A stretch of DNA of 64,000 bases from an uncultured Bacillota bacterium. GTDB taxonomy: Bacteria > Bacillota > Clostridia > Christensenellales > UBA1242. Shown in pieces: positions 43,201 to 51,716 of the stretch. A program made the translations under genes and the position numbers. Within the stretch, counting starts at the first letter, position 1; each line of letters starts with the position of its first letter. Under the pieces are notes generated by a model. That model was not told the origin of the DNA and searched no databases. It saw nothing but the letters and a program-made list of their open reading frames with translations. The DNA lies in assembly GCA_946495675.1 (NCBI GenBank), contig CAMMDQ010000002.1, positions 1 through 64,000 of the forward strand, written 5' to 3'.

Positions 43201-44427
43201 ATGAGCAAAAAAGAATACATTGCAAAATTGGAAGAATTAATTTTCAATAAAATAAAATATCATGCACCCAATTTAAACAGTGAAAATGTTGATTATGAGA
43301 TTTTAAAAGTTGTTGGCATCAACCCAAGTTTGCCAATATTTGTTTTTAAAAAACCATTAAATAAAATCTTTTTTCAAGCCTTCAAAAAAGCTCAGAAAAG
43401 AGCAGATTTTAATCTGATTTTGACAAAAAAACCATCTGTTAAAGCTGGAAAACTTAAAACTTTAAAAAATGTCTTCATTATTCTTCCAGATGAAATGGGG
43501 CAAAGCTTTTATTATAGTTTAGATGCACTAAATATAAACTATCCGGCTTCATCAAACTATAAAGTGAAATATAACAATGAGTTTTTGGCAGTTAATGACA
43601 AAGAAATTAAGCTTTCATTTTCGCCCTATTTTTTACACAAAAAATTTTGTGAAAAAGGAGTGGTGATGGATATAAAGGAATTTTTATGCAATGGCAAAAA
43701 TTTTATCATGTCGCTATCCAATATTGAGAAAACTTGTCAAAGAGTGAAGATAGAAATGAATTTACCGCTGCCAAGAGGGTATTACTTTTTTGATAAACAA
43801 AAAGATTGCGTTGAAATCAAAAATCTTACAAACTTAGATAAAGCCTACTTCAACTTTTTCTGCCGTGGCGCAAGGTTTAATTTTGCCAATGTTGATGGGC
43901 TTGAGTTTTCATCTTTTGCATGCATAAATTTTGAAGTGGAGCTCAAGCTTCTTCCAAAAGAGCAAAAGAAACTATATTTCAATTTTGGAGATAAAAAATA
44001 TTGTCTTCATTCATCATTGGATATGGCTGAATTTTTCAATTTAAGTCAACAAAAGATGTTTGAAATTTTTGATTTGCAGCTTAAAACTAAGGATGCCAAT
44101 TTTGACGAAAATTTCAATCGCTCTTTGCCAAGAAAAATCTGGGAAAAATGGCAAAAAAATGATCATGATGAGGAAAGTGAAAATTCCTGGCTTAAAATCA
44201 AAAACTCAGTGCTCAAAAAATTTGAAAATGGCGAACAAATAAATGAAAATTTCAAAGGGCTTAAAGAGGTCTCTTTATACCGAAATCAAAGGTGGAAACG
44301 CATTTTCATTGTCCGCAACGGAGCTCGATATATGTTTGCCGATAATACAAGATATTTCAACTTTTTTTTGCTGACTAAAGAAATTTTTAAAAAAAACAAC
44401 GAAATATACTTGTCTTTTGATAGGTAA
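43201..44427 (+). CDS. Large protein of unknown function
   Basis: 408 residues, basic, rich in Phe, Lys and Asn, without signal peptide or clear membrane helix. Mixed alpha/beta; the N-terminal 25 residues are a charged helix, and a segment near 235-300 is beta-rich. No motif I can name. It could be an enzyme or a scaffold of lineage-specific type. ATG 43201 is used; upstream in-frame starts would lie in the rnpB terminator. It is followed after 17 bases by rarA, which has its own promoter inside the end of this gene. Confidence 0.6.
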   Translation: MSKKEYIAKLEELIFNKIKYHAPNLNSENVDYEILKVVGINPSLPIFVFKKPLNKIFFQAFKKAQKRADFNLILTKKPSVKAGKLKTLKNVFIILPDEMGQSFYYSLDALNINYPASSNYKVKYNNEFLAVNDKEIKLSFSPYFLHKKFCEKGVVMDIKEFLCNGKNFIMSLSNIEKTCQRVKIEMNLPLPRGYYFFDKQKDCVEIKNLTNLDKAYFNFFCRGARFNFANVDGLEFSSFACINFEVELKLLPKEQKKLYFNFGDKKYCLHSSLDMAEFFNLSQQKMFEIFDLQLKTKDANFDENFNRSLPRKIWEKWQKNDHDEESENSWLKIKNSVLKKFENGEQINENFKGLKEVSLYRNQRWKRIFIVRNGARYMFADNTRYFNFFLLTKEIFKKNNEIYLSFDR

Positions 44428-44438
44428 CTGTGTATAAT
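44410..44438 (+). promoter_or_regulatory. Promoter for a leaderless rarA mRNA
   Basis: TTGTCT (44410-44415), 17-bp spacer, TATAAT (44433-44438). ATG 44445 follows 6 bases later and no Shine-Dalgarno site is present. Confidence 0.65.
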
Positions 44439-44444
44439 TTGTCT

Positions 44445-45707
44445 ATGGAAACTAGAGTCCCTTTGGCGGAAAGAATGCGGCCAACTTCTTTTGAAGATTT
44501 CGTTGGTCAACAACATATAATTGGAAAAAACACGCTACTTTACCGTGCAATTAAATATGGCACACTTGGCAGTTGTATTTTTTATGGCCCACCAGGCACA
44601 GGCAAAACAACTCTTGGCAACATCATTGCAAAAACATTAAGAGCAAATTATGTAAAATTAAACGCTGTAACAAGCGGAGTGAATGATGCAAAAGCGGTTA
44701 TCGAACGGGCAAGAACTGACAAGGCAATGCTTGGCAAAGACACCTTCTTGATTTTGGATGAATGTCATAGATGGAACAAAGCTCAATCAGACTGTGTGCT
44801 GGAAGCTATTGAGAATGGAGATATATATCTTATAGGAACAACTACAGAAAATCCATACACATCTATGACTAGAGCGATCGTGTCAAGATGTCGAATTTTT
44901 GAATTTAAACCTATATCTAATGAAGAGATCATTATAGCCTTGAAAAGAGCTGTTGCCGATAAAGAAAAAGGTCTTGGTAATTTGAATGTTCAAGTTGATG
45001 AAGATGCTTTTAAATACATAGCTTATGCAAGCAGTGGCGACCTTCGAAACGCTCTTAACAGTCTTGAACTTGCAGTCATGACAACCCCTGCAAGCAAAGA
45101 TAAAATAATACATATTGACAAAGAAATCGCTGAGCAATCAACCGATCGAAAGGCTTTAAGCCTTGATGAAAACATGTATTATGATGTCTTATCTGCTTTC
45201 TGCAAGTCGCTGCGCGGCTGTGACACTGAAGCAGCCTTGTTTTACAGTCAACGGTTGATTGAAGCGGGTTGCGATCCAATGATCATTGCAAGGCGTCTTG
45301 TTGCTCATGCTTCTGAAGATGTTGGCATGGCAGATTCAAATGCTCTTTTGCTTGCAACAAGTGCGATGTATGCAGTTGAGAAAATGGGAGCTCCGGAAGG
45401 ACTTATTCCTCTTTCTCATGCTATAATTTATGTTTGTGAAGCTGAAAAATCAAACTCTGTTGTCAAAGCTATGGCTCTTGCAAAGGAAGATGCTTTATCT
45501 TACAATGACAACAAAGTTCCAAATCATTTGAAAAATCATCCGTCTACCAATGCTGACGGACATGGAAAGTATAAATATCCGCATGATTATGGTGGATATG
45601 TAAAACAACAATATATGCCAGATTCTTTGAAAGATAGGGTGTATTACATTCCAAGCCAAAATGGGCGAGAAAAAAATTTAATAAGAAAAAAGTTTAGAGA
45701 TAAATAG
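44445..45707 (+). CDS. rarA: Replication-associated recombination protein RarA (MgsA)
   Basis: 420 residues. A clamp-loader-like AAA+ ATPase that acts at stalled forks. N-terminal LAERMRPTSFEDFVGQQHI, Walker A GPPGTGKTT (about 47-55), Walker B LILDECHRW, sensor 1 GTTTENP, then the SLDLRNAL-like sensor 2 (SGDLRNALNSLEL) and a C-terminal tetramerisation domain with ARRLVAHASEDVGMAD. Full length. ATG 44445 is chosen; GTG 44430 would precede the -10 box. Confidence 0.94.
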   Translation: METRVPLAERMRPTSFEDFVGQQHIIGKNTLLYRAIKYGTLGSCIFYGPPGTGKTTLGNIIAKTLRANYVKLNAVTSGVNDAKAVIERARTDKAMLGKDTFLILDECHRWNKAQSDCVLEAIENGDIYLIGTTTENPYTSMTRAIVSRCRIFEFKPISNEEIIIALKRAVADKEKGLGNLNVQVDEDAFKYIAYASSGDLRNALNSLELAVMTTPASKDKIIHIDKEIAEQSTDRKALSLDENMYYDVLSAFCKSLRGCDTEAALFYSQRLIEAGCDPMIIARRLVAHASEDVGMADSNALLLATSAMYAVEKMGAPEGLIPLSHAIIYVCEAEKSNSVVKAMALAKEDALSYNDNKVPNHLKNHPSTNADGHGKYKYPHDYGGYVKQQYMPDSLKDRVYYIPSQNGREKNLIRKKFRDK

Positions 45708-45714
45708 GTGGAGT

Positions 45715-46779
45715 ATGTTTGGTATAAGAAGTGACGGGAAAAAAGTAAAAGGAATGGGCATAATTGATAAAGCTGAACCTTTTTTTATGCCACAGCGAAT
45801 TGATGCAGTAAATTACACAACTGTAAAAGTTAAATGCGACAGTATCGACGAGTTTATTGCAAGAGAACGCAAGAATGGCATTTCCTACAATTATATGCAT
45901 ATTGTGATTGCTGCGATTGTTAGAATTTTGTATATCAGAAAAAAACTGAATCGCTTTATAATGCGAGGTTCAATTTATCAACGAAACACAATCTCTGTTT
46001 CAATGGACATCAAGAAAAAACTTGAAGATGATGGCGAACAAGTAACTTTAAAGATGATGTTCAGCGGCAGAGAAAGCATTGAAGAAGTCAAAAAAATTAT
46101 CGATGACGAAATTGCCAAAAATCTGAAAGAAGACGAAGTGCACACAACAACAAAGGCAGCTGGAAAGCTTACTCATTTGCCAGATTTTATGTTTCGATGG
46201 GCAATGGCTTTTGTGCGCTTTCTTGACAGACATGGCATGCTGCCAAAATCCATGATAAAAGCAAGTCCATTTCATACAAGTTGCTTTTTGACAAACCTGA
46301 AATCAATCAAGTTAAACTATATTTTCCATCATCTTTATAATTTTGGAACGACCACAATTTTCATTGCAATGGGCAAAGAACGAATGGAACCTTATGTTGA
46401 AAATAACAAAGAACTTACCATCGCAAAAATGCTTACATTTGGGTTGAGTCTTGATGAAAGAGTAGCGGATGGACTCTATATGGGAAAAAGCTTAAGACTG
46501 TTTTCTGATTACATAAAAAATCCTGACAATTTGAAAACTTCACTTCCAGATGATGGAACCATTCCAAAGAAGGCTACAAGAATTGTCAAATTTAAAAAAC
46601 TGAAAGGCAAACCAAAAACAAAAAAAGAGAAAGTAAAAAAAGAGAAAACAAAATCCAAAAAAATAAAACCATTATTTAATAGAGAAAAGCACGAGGCGAA
46701 AAAAGCAGCCGCAAAAGCAAATAAAGAGAAAAAACTTGAACAAAAACGGCTTAAAGAAAAACAAAAAACCGAAAAATAA
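45715..46779 (+). CDS. E2-acyltransferase-like protein lacking the catalytic His, with Lys-rich tail
   Basis: 354 residues. Residues 1-275 resemble the catalytic domain of 2-oxo-acid dehydrogenase E2 / chloramphenicol acetyltransferase, including the strand-loop FGLSLDERVADGLYMGKSL near the end. The family motif DHRVxDG is DERVADG here, so the catalytic His is replaced by Glu. There is no lipoyl domain and no E1 or E3 gene nearby. The last 75 residues are a Lys/Glu-rich, presumably disordered tail. GGTGGAG lies just before ATG. I would not expect acyltransferase activity; binding of an acyl or CoA-like ligand is possible. Confidence 0.65.
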   Translation: MFGIRSDGKKVKGMGIIDKAEPFFMPQRIDAVNYTTVKVKCDSIDEFIARERKNGISYNYMHIVIAAIVRILYIRKKLNRFIMRGSIYQRNTISVSMDIKKKLEDDGEQVTLKMMFSGRESIEEVKKIIDDEIAKNLKEDEVHTTTKAAGKLTHLPDFMFRWAMAFVRFLDRHGMLPKSMIKASPFHTSCFLTNLKSIKLNYIFHHLYNFGTTTIFIAMGKERMEPYVENNKELTIAKMLTFGLSLDERVADGLYMGKSLRLFSDYIKNPDNLKTSLPDDGTIPKKATRIVKFKKLKGKPKTKKEKVKKEKTKSKKIKPLFNREKHEAKKAAAKANKEKKLEQKRLKEKQKTEK

Positions 46780-46843
46780 GTCGAAAATCTGCAAAGGAAA
46801 GAGGTTTAACGAAAAAGCTCTTTTCTTTTTTGCTTATTTTTAT

Positions 46844-46872
46844 TTGTTTAACAAAAAAAATTGTGTTAAAAT
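46844..46872 (+). promoter_or_regulatory. SigA-type promoter of the 46902-polA operon
   Basis: TTGTTT (46844-46849), 17-bp spacer, TAAAAT (46867-46872); AAAGGAGAG follows before ATG 46902. The inverted repeat GAAAGAG/CTCTTTTC with a T run (about 46795-46840) just upstream is probably the terminator of the previous gene. Confidence 0.6.
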
Positions 46873-46901
46873 ACTTTTGAAGATTGTAAAAGGAGAGAAG
46901 G

Positions 46902-47201
46902 ATGAAAACAATTTTATATTTCGTGCTTGCAGTTTTAACAATTGTCTATATAGCACTTTTATGTTATTGTAATGTTGCTGTTGAAGTTAATGAAACTATA
47001 AGGCTGATTGCCAATTACGGCGGCCTTGCAATCATGCTGGCTTATGCTGCAATAAATTTTTTTGGCAATCCACTTAAAATTGCATTCTTTATTTTGCTTG
47101 TGCTTGCAACAGTCTTCTTAATTTTGACCGCTGTGATGCCTGACACTTTTAGAGAACTTTTTCACATAATTCAAGACAATACAACAATGATAAAATTTTA
47201 A
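46902..47201 (+). CDS. Small three-span membrane protein of unknown function
   Basis: 99 residues with about three hydrophobic helices (4-24, 35-52, 58-80) and a short C-terminal amphipathic tail. No family recognised. Strong AAAGGAGAG ribosome binding site. It is 9 bases before polA and probably co-transcribed with it. Confidence 0.65.
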   Translation: MKTILYFVLAVLTIVYIALLCYCNVAVEVNETIRLIANYGGLAIMLAYAAINFFGNPLKIAFFILLVLATVFLILTAVMPDTFRELFHIIQDNTTMIKF

Positions 47202-47210
47202 GGGGAAAAT

Positions 47211-49700
47211 ATGGATAAAATTTTAATTATCGACGGCAACAGTCTTGCAAATCGTGCTTTTTATGCGTTGCCTTTTTTGTCTAATCGTGATGGACAGCCT
47301 ACCGGCGCAGTTTTTGGTTTTGCAAACATTTTGATTAAGATTATTTCAGAGCTTAAACCTGATAAAATTGCGGTGGCTTTTGATCATGCAAGAAAAACTT
47401 TTCGAAATGAAATTTACAGCGATTACAAAGCACAAAGAAAAGAAACTCCGAAAGAACTTATCAGCCAATTTCCGCTTATAAAACAGATGCTCAAAGCTAT
47501 GAATATTTGCACAATTGAAGTTGAAGGGATCGAAGCAGATGATATTATCGGCACTCTTTCAAGAAAACTGGATGGTGAAAAATATTTGCTTTCAGGGGAT
47601 AGAGATTTGCTGCAACTTATAAATGAAAATACAGTTGTTTGGTTGACAAAAAAGGGCGTTTCAGTTGTTGAAAAAGTAGACAAAAATCGTTTAAAAGAAT
47701 TGTTTAATCTTTCTCCTGAGCAAATTGTCGACTTGAAAGCTTTGATGGGAGATAGCTCTGATAACATTCCTGGTGTGAGTGGAGTTGGTGAAAAAACTGC
47801 ACTTGGCTTGCTTGAGCAGTTTGACAATCTTGAAAATGTTTATCTAAATCTTGACAAAATCAAAGGAAAACTTAAGGAAAAACTTGAGCAAGACAGCGAA
47901 AAAGCCTTTATGTCAAAAAAACTTGCCACAATCAAATGTGATTGTGAATTTGAATATTCTTCAGACAAATTGTCCTTCACTCTTCCTTTTTCATCGGAAT
48001 GTTACAATCTTTTTAAAAAGTGGGATTTTTCATCTCTTTTAAAACCTGAACTTTTTGGTGAAAATCAACCTTTAACACAAGAAAAAAAGATGGAAAGGGT
48101 TGTCCTTGATGATGTTACGCTTGAAAAAATGTCAAAAATTTCTGAAGGCGAGTTTATTTATAACCTACAAAAGCTTGAATTCATTTATGAAGGAAAACTT
48201 TATATTCTTGAACAAAATTATCAGATGTTTGACAGTGGACTATCTTTTGAAGACATTGCTTTGAAGCTTAAAAATGTTTTTGAAAATGAAAAGGTTTTGA
48301 AAATCACACCTTGCGCCAAAGAAGATATGCATGCTCTTGACAGATTTGGGATTAAACTGTCAAATTACTCAGATGTAATGATTGCAAATTATGCGGTAAA
48401 TGTGGGCGGCAATATGCCAAAGTCGATTGAAACTGAAGAGTTGTTTTCATCACTTAAAGCTTATCTTGACAAAATGGATGCAGGACTAAGGTTTGTTTTC
48501 AATCAAATTGAATTGCCTCTTTGCAAAATTTTGTTTGAAATGGAAAAAGAGGGCTTTAAAATCAATGACGAAAAACTTGAAGAACTAGATCAATATTTTT
48601 CTTTAAAGTTGCAGCAGCTAAGAGAGGGAATTTACAATGAAGCAGGGGAAAAATTTAATATAAATTCAACTCAGCAAACTGCCAATGTTCTGTTTGACAA
48701 TCTTGGAATAAAATCTTATAACAACAAAAAAAGATCAACCGCCAAAAATGTGCTTGAAGAGCTTTCGTATATTCCTGTTGTAGCCCATATTTTAGAGCAT
48801 CGTAAACTTGCAAAAATCAAAAACACATACATTGATGTATACAAGCAGATATGCCACAACAATGGGGATATTATTCACACAACTTTCAATCAAACTTTGA
48901 CAAACACCGGAAGACTGTCAAGCAGCGAACCAAATTTGCAAAATATTCCAACAAGAGATAATGAAGGCAAAGAACTGAGAAAACTTTTTGTTTCAAAATA
49001 TCCTAATGGCAAAATTATCTCTGCAGATTATAATCAGATTGAATTGCGACTTCTTGCTGATATGTCAGGGGAAGAAAAACTGATTGCTGCCTACAATCAA
49101 GGACTTGACATTCACACTATCACAGCTTCAGAAATTTTTCATGTGCCACTTGAGCAGGTTACAGCAATGCAAAGACAAGATGCCAAGGCTGTAAACTTTG
49201 GAATTATTTACGGCATAAGCGACTATGGACTTTCACAAAACATTAAATCAACAAGAGCAAGTGCAAAACTATATATAGACAGCTATTTTGAAAAATATCC
49301 AAAAGTGAAACAATTCATGGATTCTAATGTTGAGTTTGCAAGACAACATGGCTATGCTCTGACAAAATTTGGCAGACGAAGAATAATAGGAGATATAAAT
49401 TCGTCAAAATATTTGGTCCGCAATTTTGCCGAAAGGGTGGCGATGAATATGCCTCTTCAGGGCACCGCTTCGGACATAATCAAAATTGCGATGATAAAAG
49501 TTTCAAAAAGTCTTCAAGAACAAAATCTTAAAAGCAAACTTATTCTTCAAATTCACGACGAACTTATTGTTGATTGCTATCCAGGTGAAGAAAATGCTGT
49601 CGAAGAAATTTTAAAAACCGAAATGGAAAATATAACTGATCTCAAAGTGCCATTAAAGGTATCTATTGGAATTGGAGAGAATTTGTATGAATGCAAATGA
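47211..49700 (+). CDS. polA: DNA polymerase I
   Basis: 829 residues. The 5'-3' exonuclease domain (1-275) has IDGNSLANRAFYALP, DDIIGTL and DLKALMGDSSDNIPGVSGVGEKT. The middle 3'-5' exonuclease-like domain (about 295-440) is reduced and lacks the DxE motifs, so proofreading is not expected. The polymerase domain has motif A DYNQIELRLLA, motif B RQDAKAVNFGIIYGIS and motif C QIHDEL. Overlaps the HAD gene by 14 bases. Confidence 0.96.
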   Translation: MDKILIIDGNSLANRAFYALPFLSNRDGQPTGAVFGFANILIKIISELKPDKIAVAFDHARKTFRNEIYSDYKAQRKETPKELISQFPLIKQMLKAMNICTIEVEGIEADDIIGTLSRKLDGEKYLLSGDRDLLQLINENTVVWLTKKGVSVVEKVDKNRLKELFNLSPEQIVDLKALMGDSSDNIPGVSGVGEKTALGLLEQFDNLENVYLNLDKIKGKLKEKLEQDSEKAFMSKKLATIKCDCEFEYSSDKLSFTLPFSSECYNLFKKWDFSSLLKPELFGENQPLTQEKKMERVVLDDVTLEKMSKISEGEFIYNLQKLEFIYEGKLYILEQNYQMFDSGLSFEDIALKLKNVFENEKVLKITPCAKEDMHALDRFGIKLSNYSDVMIANYAVNVGGNMPKSIETEELFSSLKAYLDKMDAGLRFVFNQIELPLCKILFEMEKEGFKINDEKLEELDQYFSLKLQQLREGIYNEAGEKFNINSTQQTANVLFDNLGIKSYNNKKRSTAKNVLEELSYIPVVAHILEHRKLAKIKNTYIDVYKQICHNNGDIIHTTFNQTLTNTGRLSSSEPNLQNIPTRDNEGKELRKLFVSKYPNGKIISADYNQIELRLLADMSGEEKLIAAYNQGLDIHTITASEIFHVPLEQVTAMQRQDAKAVNFGIIYGISDYGLSQNIKSTRASAKLYIDSYFEKYPKVKQFMDSNVEFARQHGYALTKFGRRRIIGDINSSKYLVRNFAERVAMNMPLQGTASDIIKIAMIKVSKSLQEQNLKSKLILQIHDELIVDCYPGEENAVEEILKTEMENITDLKVPLKVSIGIGENLYECK

Positions 49701-50376
49701 AAACAAATTTAAAACAAGGCTAGTTATTTTCGATTTTGATGGAACGCTGACAAAGCCACACAAAATAGACAACTCATGGGCTAGAATATGGAACAGAATT
49801 GGACTAATGGATGAAGACGAAAGACTTTATAAGTTGTATAGAAGCAAAAAACTCACATATCGTCAATGGGTGGACCAGGTCATTAAAGTTTTTCGGCAAA
49901 ACAAAGTCGACAAATCAATGTTTGCTTCTCTTGCAAAAGAAATAAAACTTTTAAATAATTGCAAAAAAGTCTTTAGGAATTTTTATGAACACGGAATAAA
50001 AATTTGTATTTTATCTGGTGGAGTAAAAAATATTATTGACGAAAAAGTAAAAAAATTTAACAAATACATCACTGATATTGAAGCAGGAAGCTTAACTGTG
50101 GATGATAGTGGGATAGTAAACGGATTTGTGATAACAGGCACAAACATTGAGAACAAAAGTGATTTTATTTTAAAGCAAATGGAAAAATATAATTTAAAAA
50201 AAGAAGAAATAATCTTCGTAGGAAATTCTTTTAATGACGAGGATGCTTGCAAGAGTGGCGTGACCACCATTTGCATAAATCCTTTTGAGACAAATTATCA
50301 AGACAAAACAATTTGGACGCACTATATAAAGCAAACTAATGATTTATTGTCTATTCTACCGTTCATAAATTTTTGA
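49687..50376 (+). CDS. HAD-superfamily phosphatase (SerB-like)
   Basis: 229 residues. Motif I DFDGTLT (near residue 15), a helical cap, motif II in ILSGGVKN, and motif IV GNSFNDEDACKSGV. This is the HAD IB arrangement, close to phosphoserine phosphatases, but the exact substrate cannot be read. ATG 49687 lies within polA, with GGAGAG 8 bases upstream, so translation is coupled to polA. Confidence 0.82.
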   Translation: MNANENKFKTRLVIFDFDGTLTKPHKIDNSWARIWNRIGLMDEDERLYKLYRSKKLTYRQWVDQVIKVFRQNKVDKSMFASLAKEIKLLNNCKKVFRNFYEHGIKICILSGGVKNIIDEKVKKFNKYITDIEAGSLTVDDSGIVNGFVITGTNIENKSDFILKQMEKYNLKKEEIIFVGNSFNDEDACKSGVTTICINPFETNYQDKTIWTHYIKQTNDLLSILPFINF

Positions 50377-50403
50377 TAATTTTTGTAAATCTAGCATTTT
50401 TGT

Positions 50404-50432
50404 TTGACTAAGAGCAATAAAAATTGTATATT
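50404..50432 (+). promoter_or_regulatory. SigA-type promoter of ruvX
   Basis: TTGACT (50404-50409), 17-bp spacer, TATATT (50427-50432), shortly before the TTGGAG ribosome binding site. Confidence 0.6.
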
Positions 50433-50447
50433 ATAGTTGGAGTTATG

Positions 50448-50873
50448 ATGCAACGGACAAGAAAAATGGGAGTTGATTATGGAGATAAACGCATCGGAGT
50501 CGCACTCACTGATGCTCTGTGCATTATCTCAAGCCCTTATGAAGTTTTTCAAAACCTTTCTCCAGAACAATCTTTACAACACTTAAATGATCTGATCAAA
50601 CAGTTTAATGTTGATGAAGTTGCGATGGGATTGCCACTTAACATGGACGGCAGTGAAGGTGAAAGGGCAAAAATCCATAGGAATTTTGGGCAAAAACTTT
50701 CAGATTTGTCAGGTGTCAAGGTCGTTTTTGTCGATGAGCGCTTAACCTCGGCTGAAGCAGAAGAAATTTTGATTCAAAGCAAGGTTCGAAGGGAAAAGCG
50801 AAAAGAACTTATTGATAAAATCTCGGCGCAGATTATTTTGCAAACATATCTCAATCAATCAAAAAGGGGTTAA
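50448..50873 (+). CDS. ruvX: RuvX/YqgF RNase H-fold nuclease
   Basis: 141 residues. Putative pre-16S rRNA nuclease / Holliday junction resolvase. GVDYGDKRIGVALTD carries the first catalytic Asp; GLPLNMDGSEG and VDERLTSAEAE are family signatures. ATG 50445 and 50448 are adjacent; I use 50448 because the GGAG spacing is better. It is followed by the DUF1292 gene as in Bacillus (yrrK-yrzB). Confidence 0.93.
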   Translation: MQRTRKMGVDYGDKRIGVALTDALCIISSPYEVFQNLSPEQSLQHLNDLIKQFNVDEVAMGLPLNMDGSEGERAKIHRNFGQKLSDLSGVKVVFVDERLTSAEAEEILIQSKVRREKRKELIDKISAQIILQTYLNQSKRG

Positions 50874-50875
50874 TT

Positions 50876-51364
50876 ATGAATAAAAAAGTAGAAAATAAAG
50901 AAGAAGTTCAAGCTGTGGACCTTCTTGATATACTTCTTGATAAAGACAACAAAGAGCCTATCACTTTGATGGACGAAAAAGGAAAGCAAATCTCTTTCGA
51001 ACAAATTGCAATGATTGTTCATGAAGTGAAAAAAGAAAAAAAGCTTTATGCAATTTTGAAACCAATTGACAAGATTGAAGGCCTTGGCGAAAATGATGCA
51101 ATCGTGTTCTTGGTAGATCAAGATAAAGACGGCAACACAGTTTTGAAAATCGAAGAAGACGAAGATGTTGCTATGGATGTTTTTGATGAATACTATGACC
51201 TGCTCGAAGAAGAGATGGCAAAACAAAAAGAAAAGAGTTCAGCGAAGAAGGCTCCAGCAAAAGCTGCAGCAAAAAAAGCAACCAAAACCGCAGGCAAGAA
51301 GGTTGAAACAAAAGCAGAAGAAAAGACAGCAAAAGTTCCAGCTAAAAAAACAAATAAAAAATAA
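50876..51364 (+). CDS. DUF1292 (YrzB-like) protein with H1-like basic tail
   Basis: 162 residues. The first 110 residues are a DUF1292 domain (ITLMDEKGKQISFEQIA, YAILKPIDKIEGLGENDAIVF, DEYYDLLEEEM). The last 45 residues are almost only Lys, Ala, Thr and Pro (KKAPAKAAAKKATKTAGKK), like bacterial histone H1-type tails. B. subtilis YrzB is short and lacks such a tail. Function of the domain is unknown; the tail suggests contact with nucleic acid. Confidence 0.85.
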   Translation: MNKKVENKEEVQAVDLLDILLDKDNKEPITLMDEKGKQISFEQIAMIVHEVKKEKKLYAILKPIDKIEGLGENDAIVFLVDQDKDGNTVLKIEEDEDVAMDVFDEYYDLLEEEMAKQKEKSSAKKAPAKAAAKKATKTAGKKVETKAEEKTAKVPAKKTNKK

Positions 51365-51374
51365 ATTAAAATTT

Positions 51375-51399
51375 AAAAGGGCACATCGGTGTCCTTTTT
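51375..51399 (+). terminator. Rho-independent terminator after the DUF1292 gene
   Basis: 10-bp stem with one G-T pair (51375-51384 with 51389-51398), ATCG loop, T run. Confidence 0.75.
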
Positions 51400-51453
51400 G
51401 TTTGATTTGTTTGCAATGACACAAAAAATCTTTCTGCAAAATCTTAAACGAAG

Positions 51454-51505
51454 TATAATTTCTTTGCAGTGTGGGCACACTAATTTTACAAGGATCTTAT
51501 CCTTG
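51454..51505 (+). promoter_or_regulatory. Promoter -10 and two-hairpin leader of a 44-codon gene
   Basis: TATAAT (51454-51459) is followed by two compact hairpins in the leader: AGTGT/ACACT (51468-51481, GGGC loop) and CAAGGAT/ATCCTTG (51489-51505). The second ends 6 bases before the AGGAGGTG ribosome binding site. No good -35 box is visible. Confidence 0.45.
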
Positions 51506-51526
51506 AATAAACAGGAGGTGAAAACT

Positions 51527-51661
51527 ATGTTTGGTAAAAATTCCAAAATGAACAAGTCTGCAAAAAGTGCTAAATCTGCAAAAAATGTAGAAAGTGCTAA
51601 AGAGGCTAAATCATGTGGCAGCAGAGCTTCAAAATCTGAAACAAAAAGCTGCTCTAGGTAG
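51527..51661 (+). CDS. 44-residue Ser/Lys/Ala-rich basic protein
   Basis: A small highly basic protein built from near-repeats of Lys-Ser-Ala (KSAKSAKSAKNVESAKEAK), ending with two cysteines (SCGSR, SCSR). A near-perfect AGGAGGTG ribosome binding site lies 7 bases before ATG 51527, and a strong terminator follows, so expression is likely high. No family recognised; a nucleic-acid-binding or spore-associated basic protein are possibilities. Confidence 0.6.
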   Translation: MFGKNSKMNKSAKSAKSAKNVESAKEAKSCGSRASKSETKSCSR

Positions 51662-51672
51662 TTTTCAACCAA

Positions 51673-51704
51673 AAAAGAAGACAGATCCTGTCTTCTTTTT
51701 TTTG
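51673..51704. terminator. Bidirectional terminator
   Basis: Stem AAAAGAAGACAG/CTGTCTTCTTTT (51673-51684 with 51688-51699) with a 3-base loop, T tracts on both strands, between convergent genes. Confidence 0.85.
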
Positions 51705-51716
51705 TTTTATATATAT

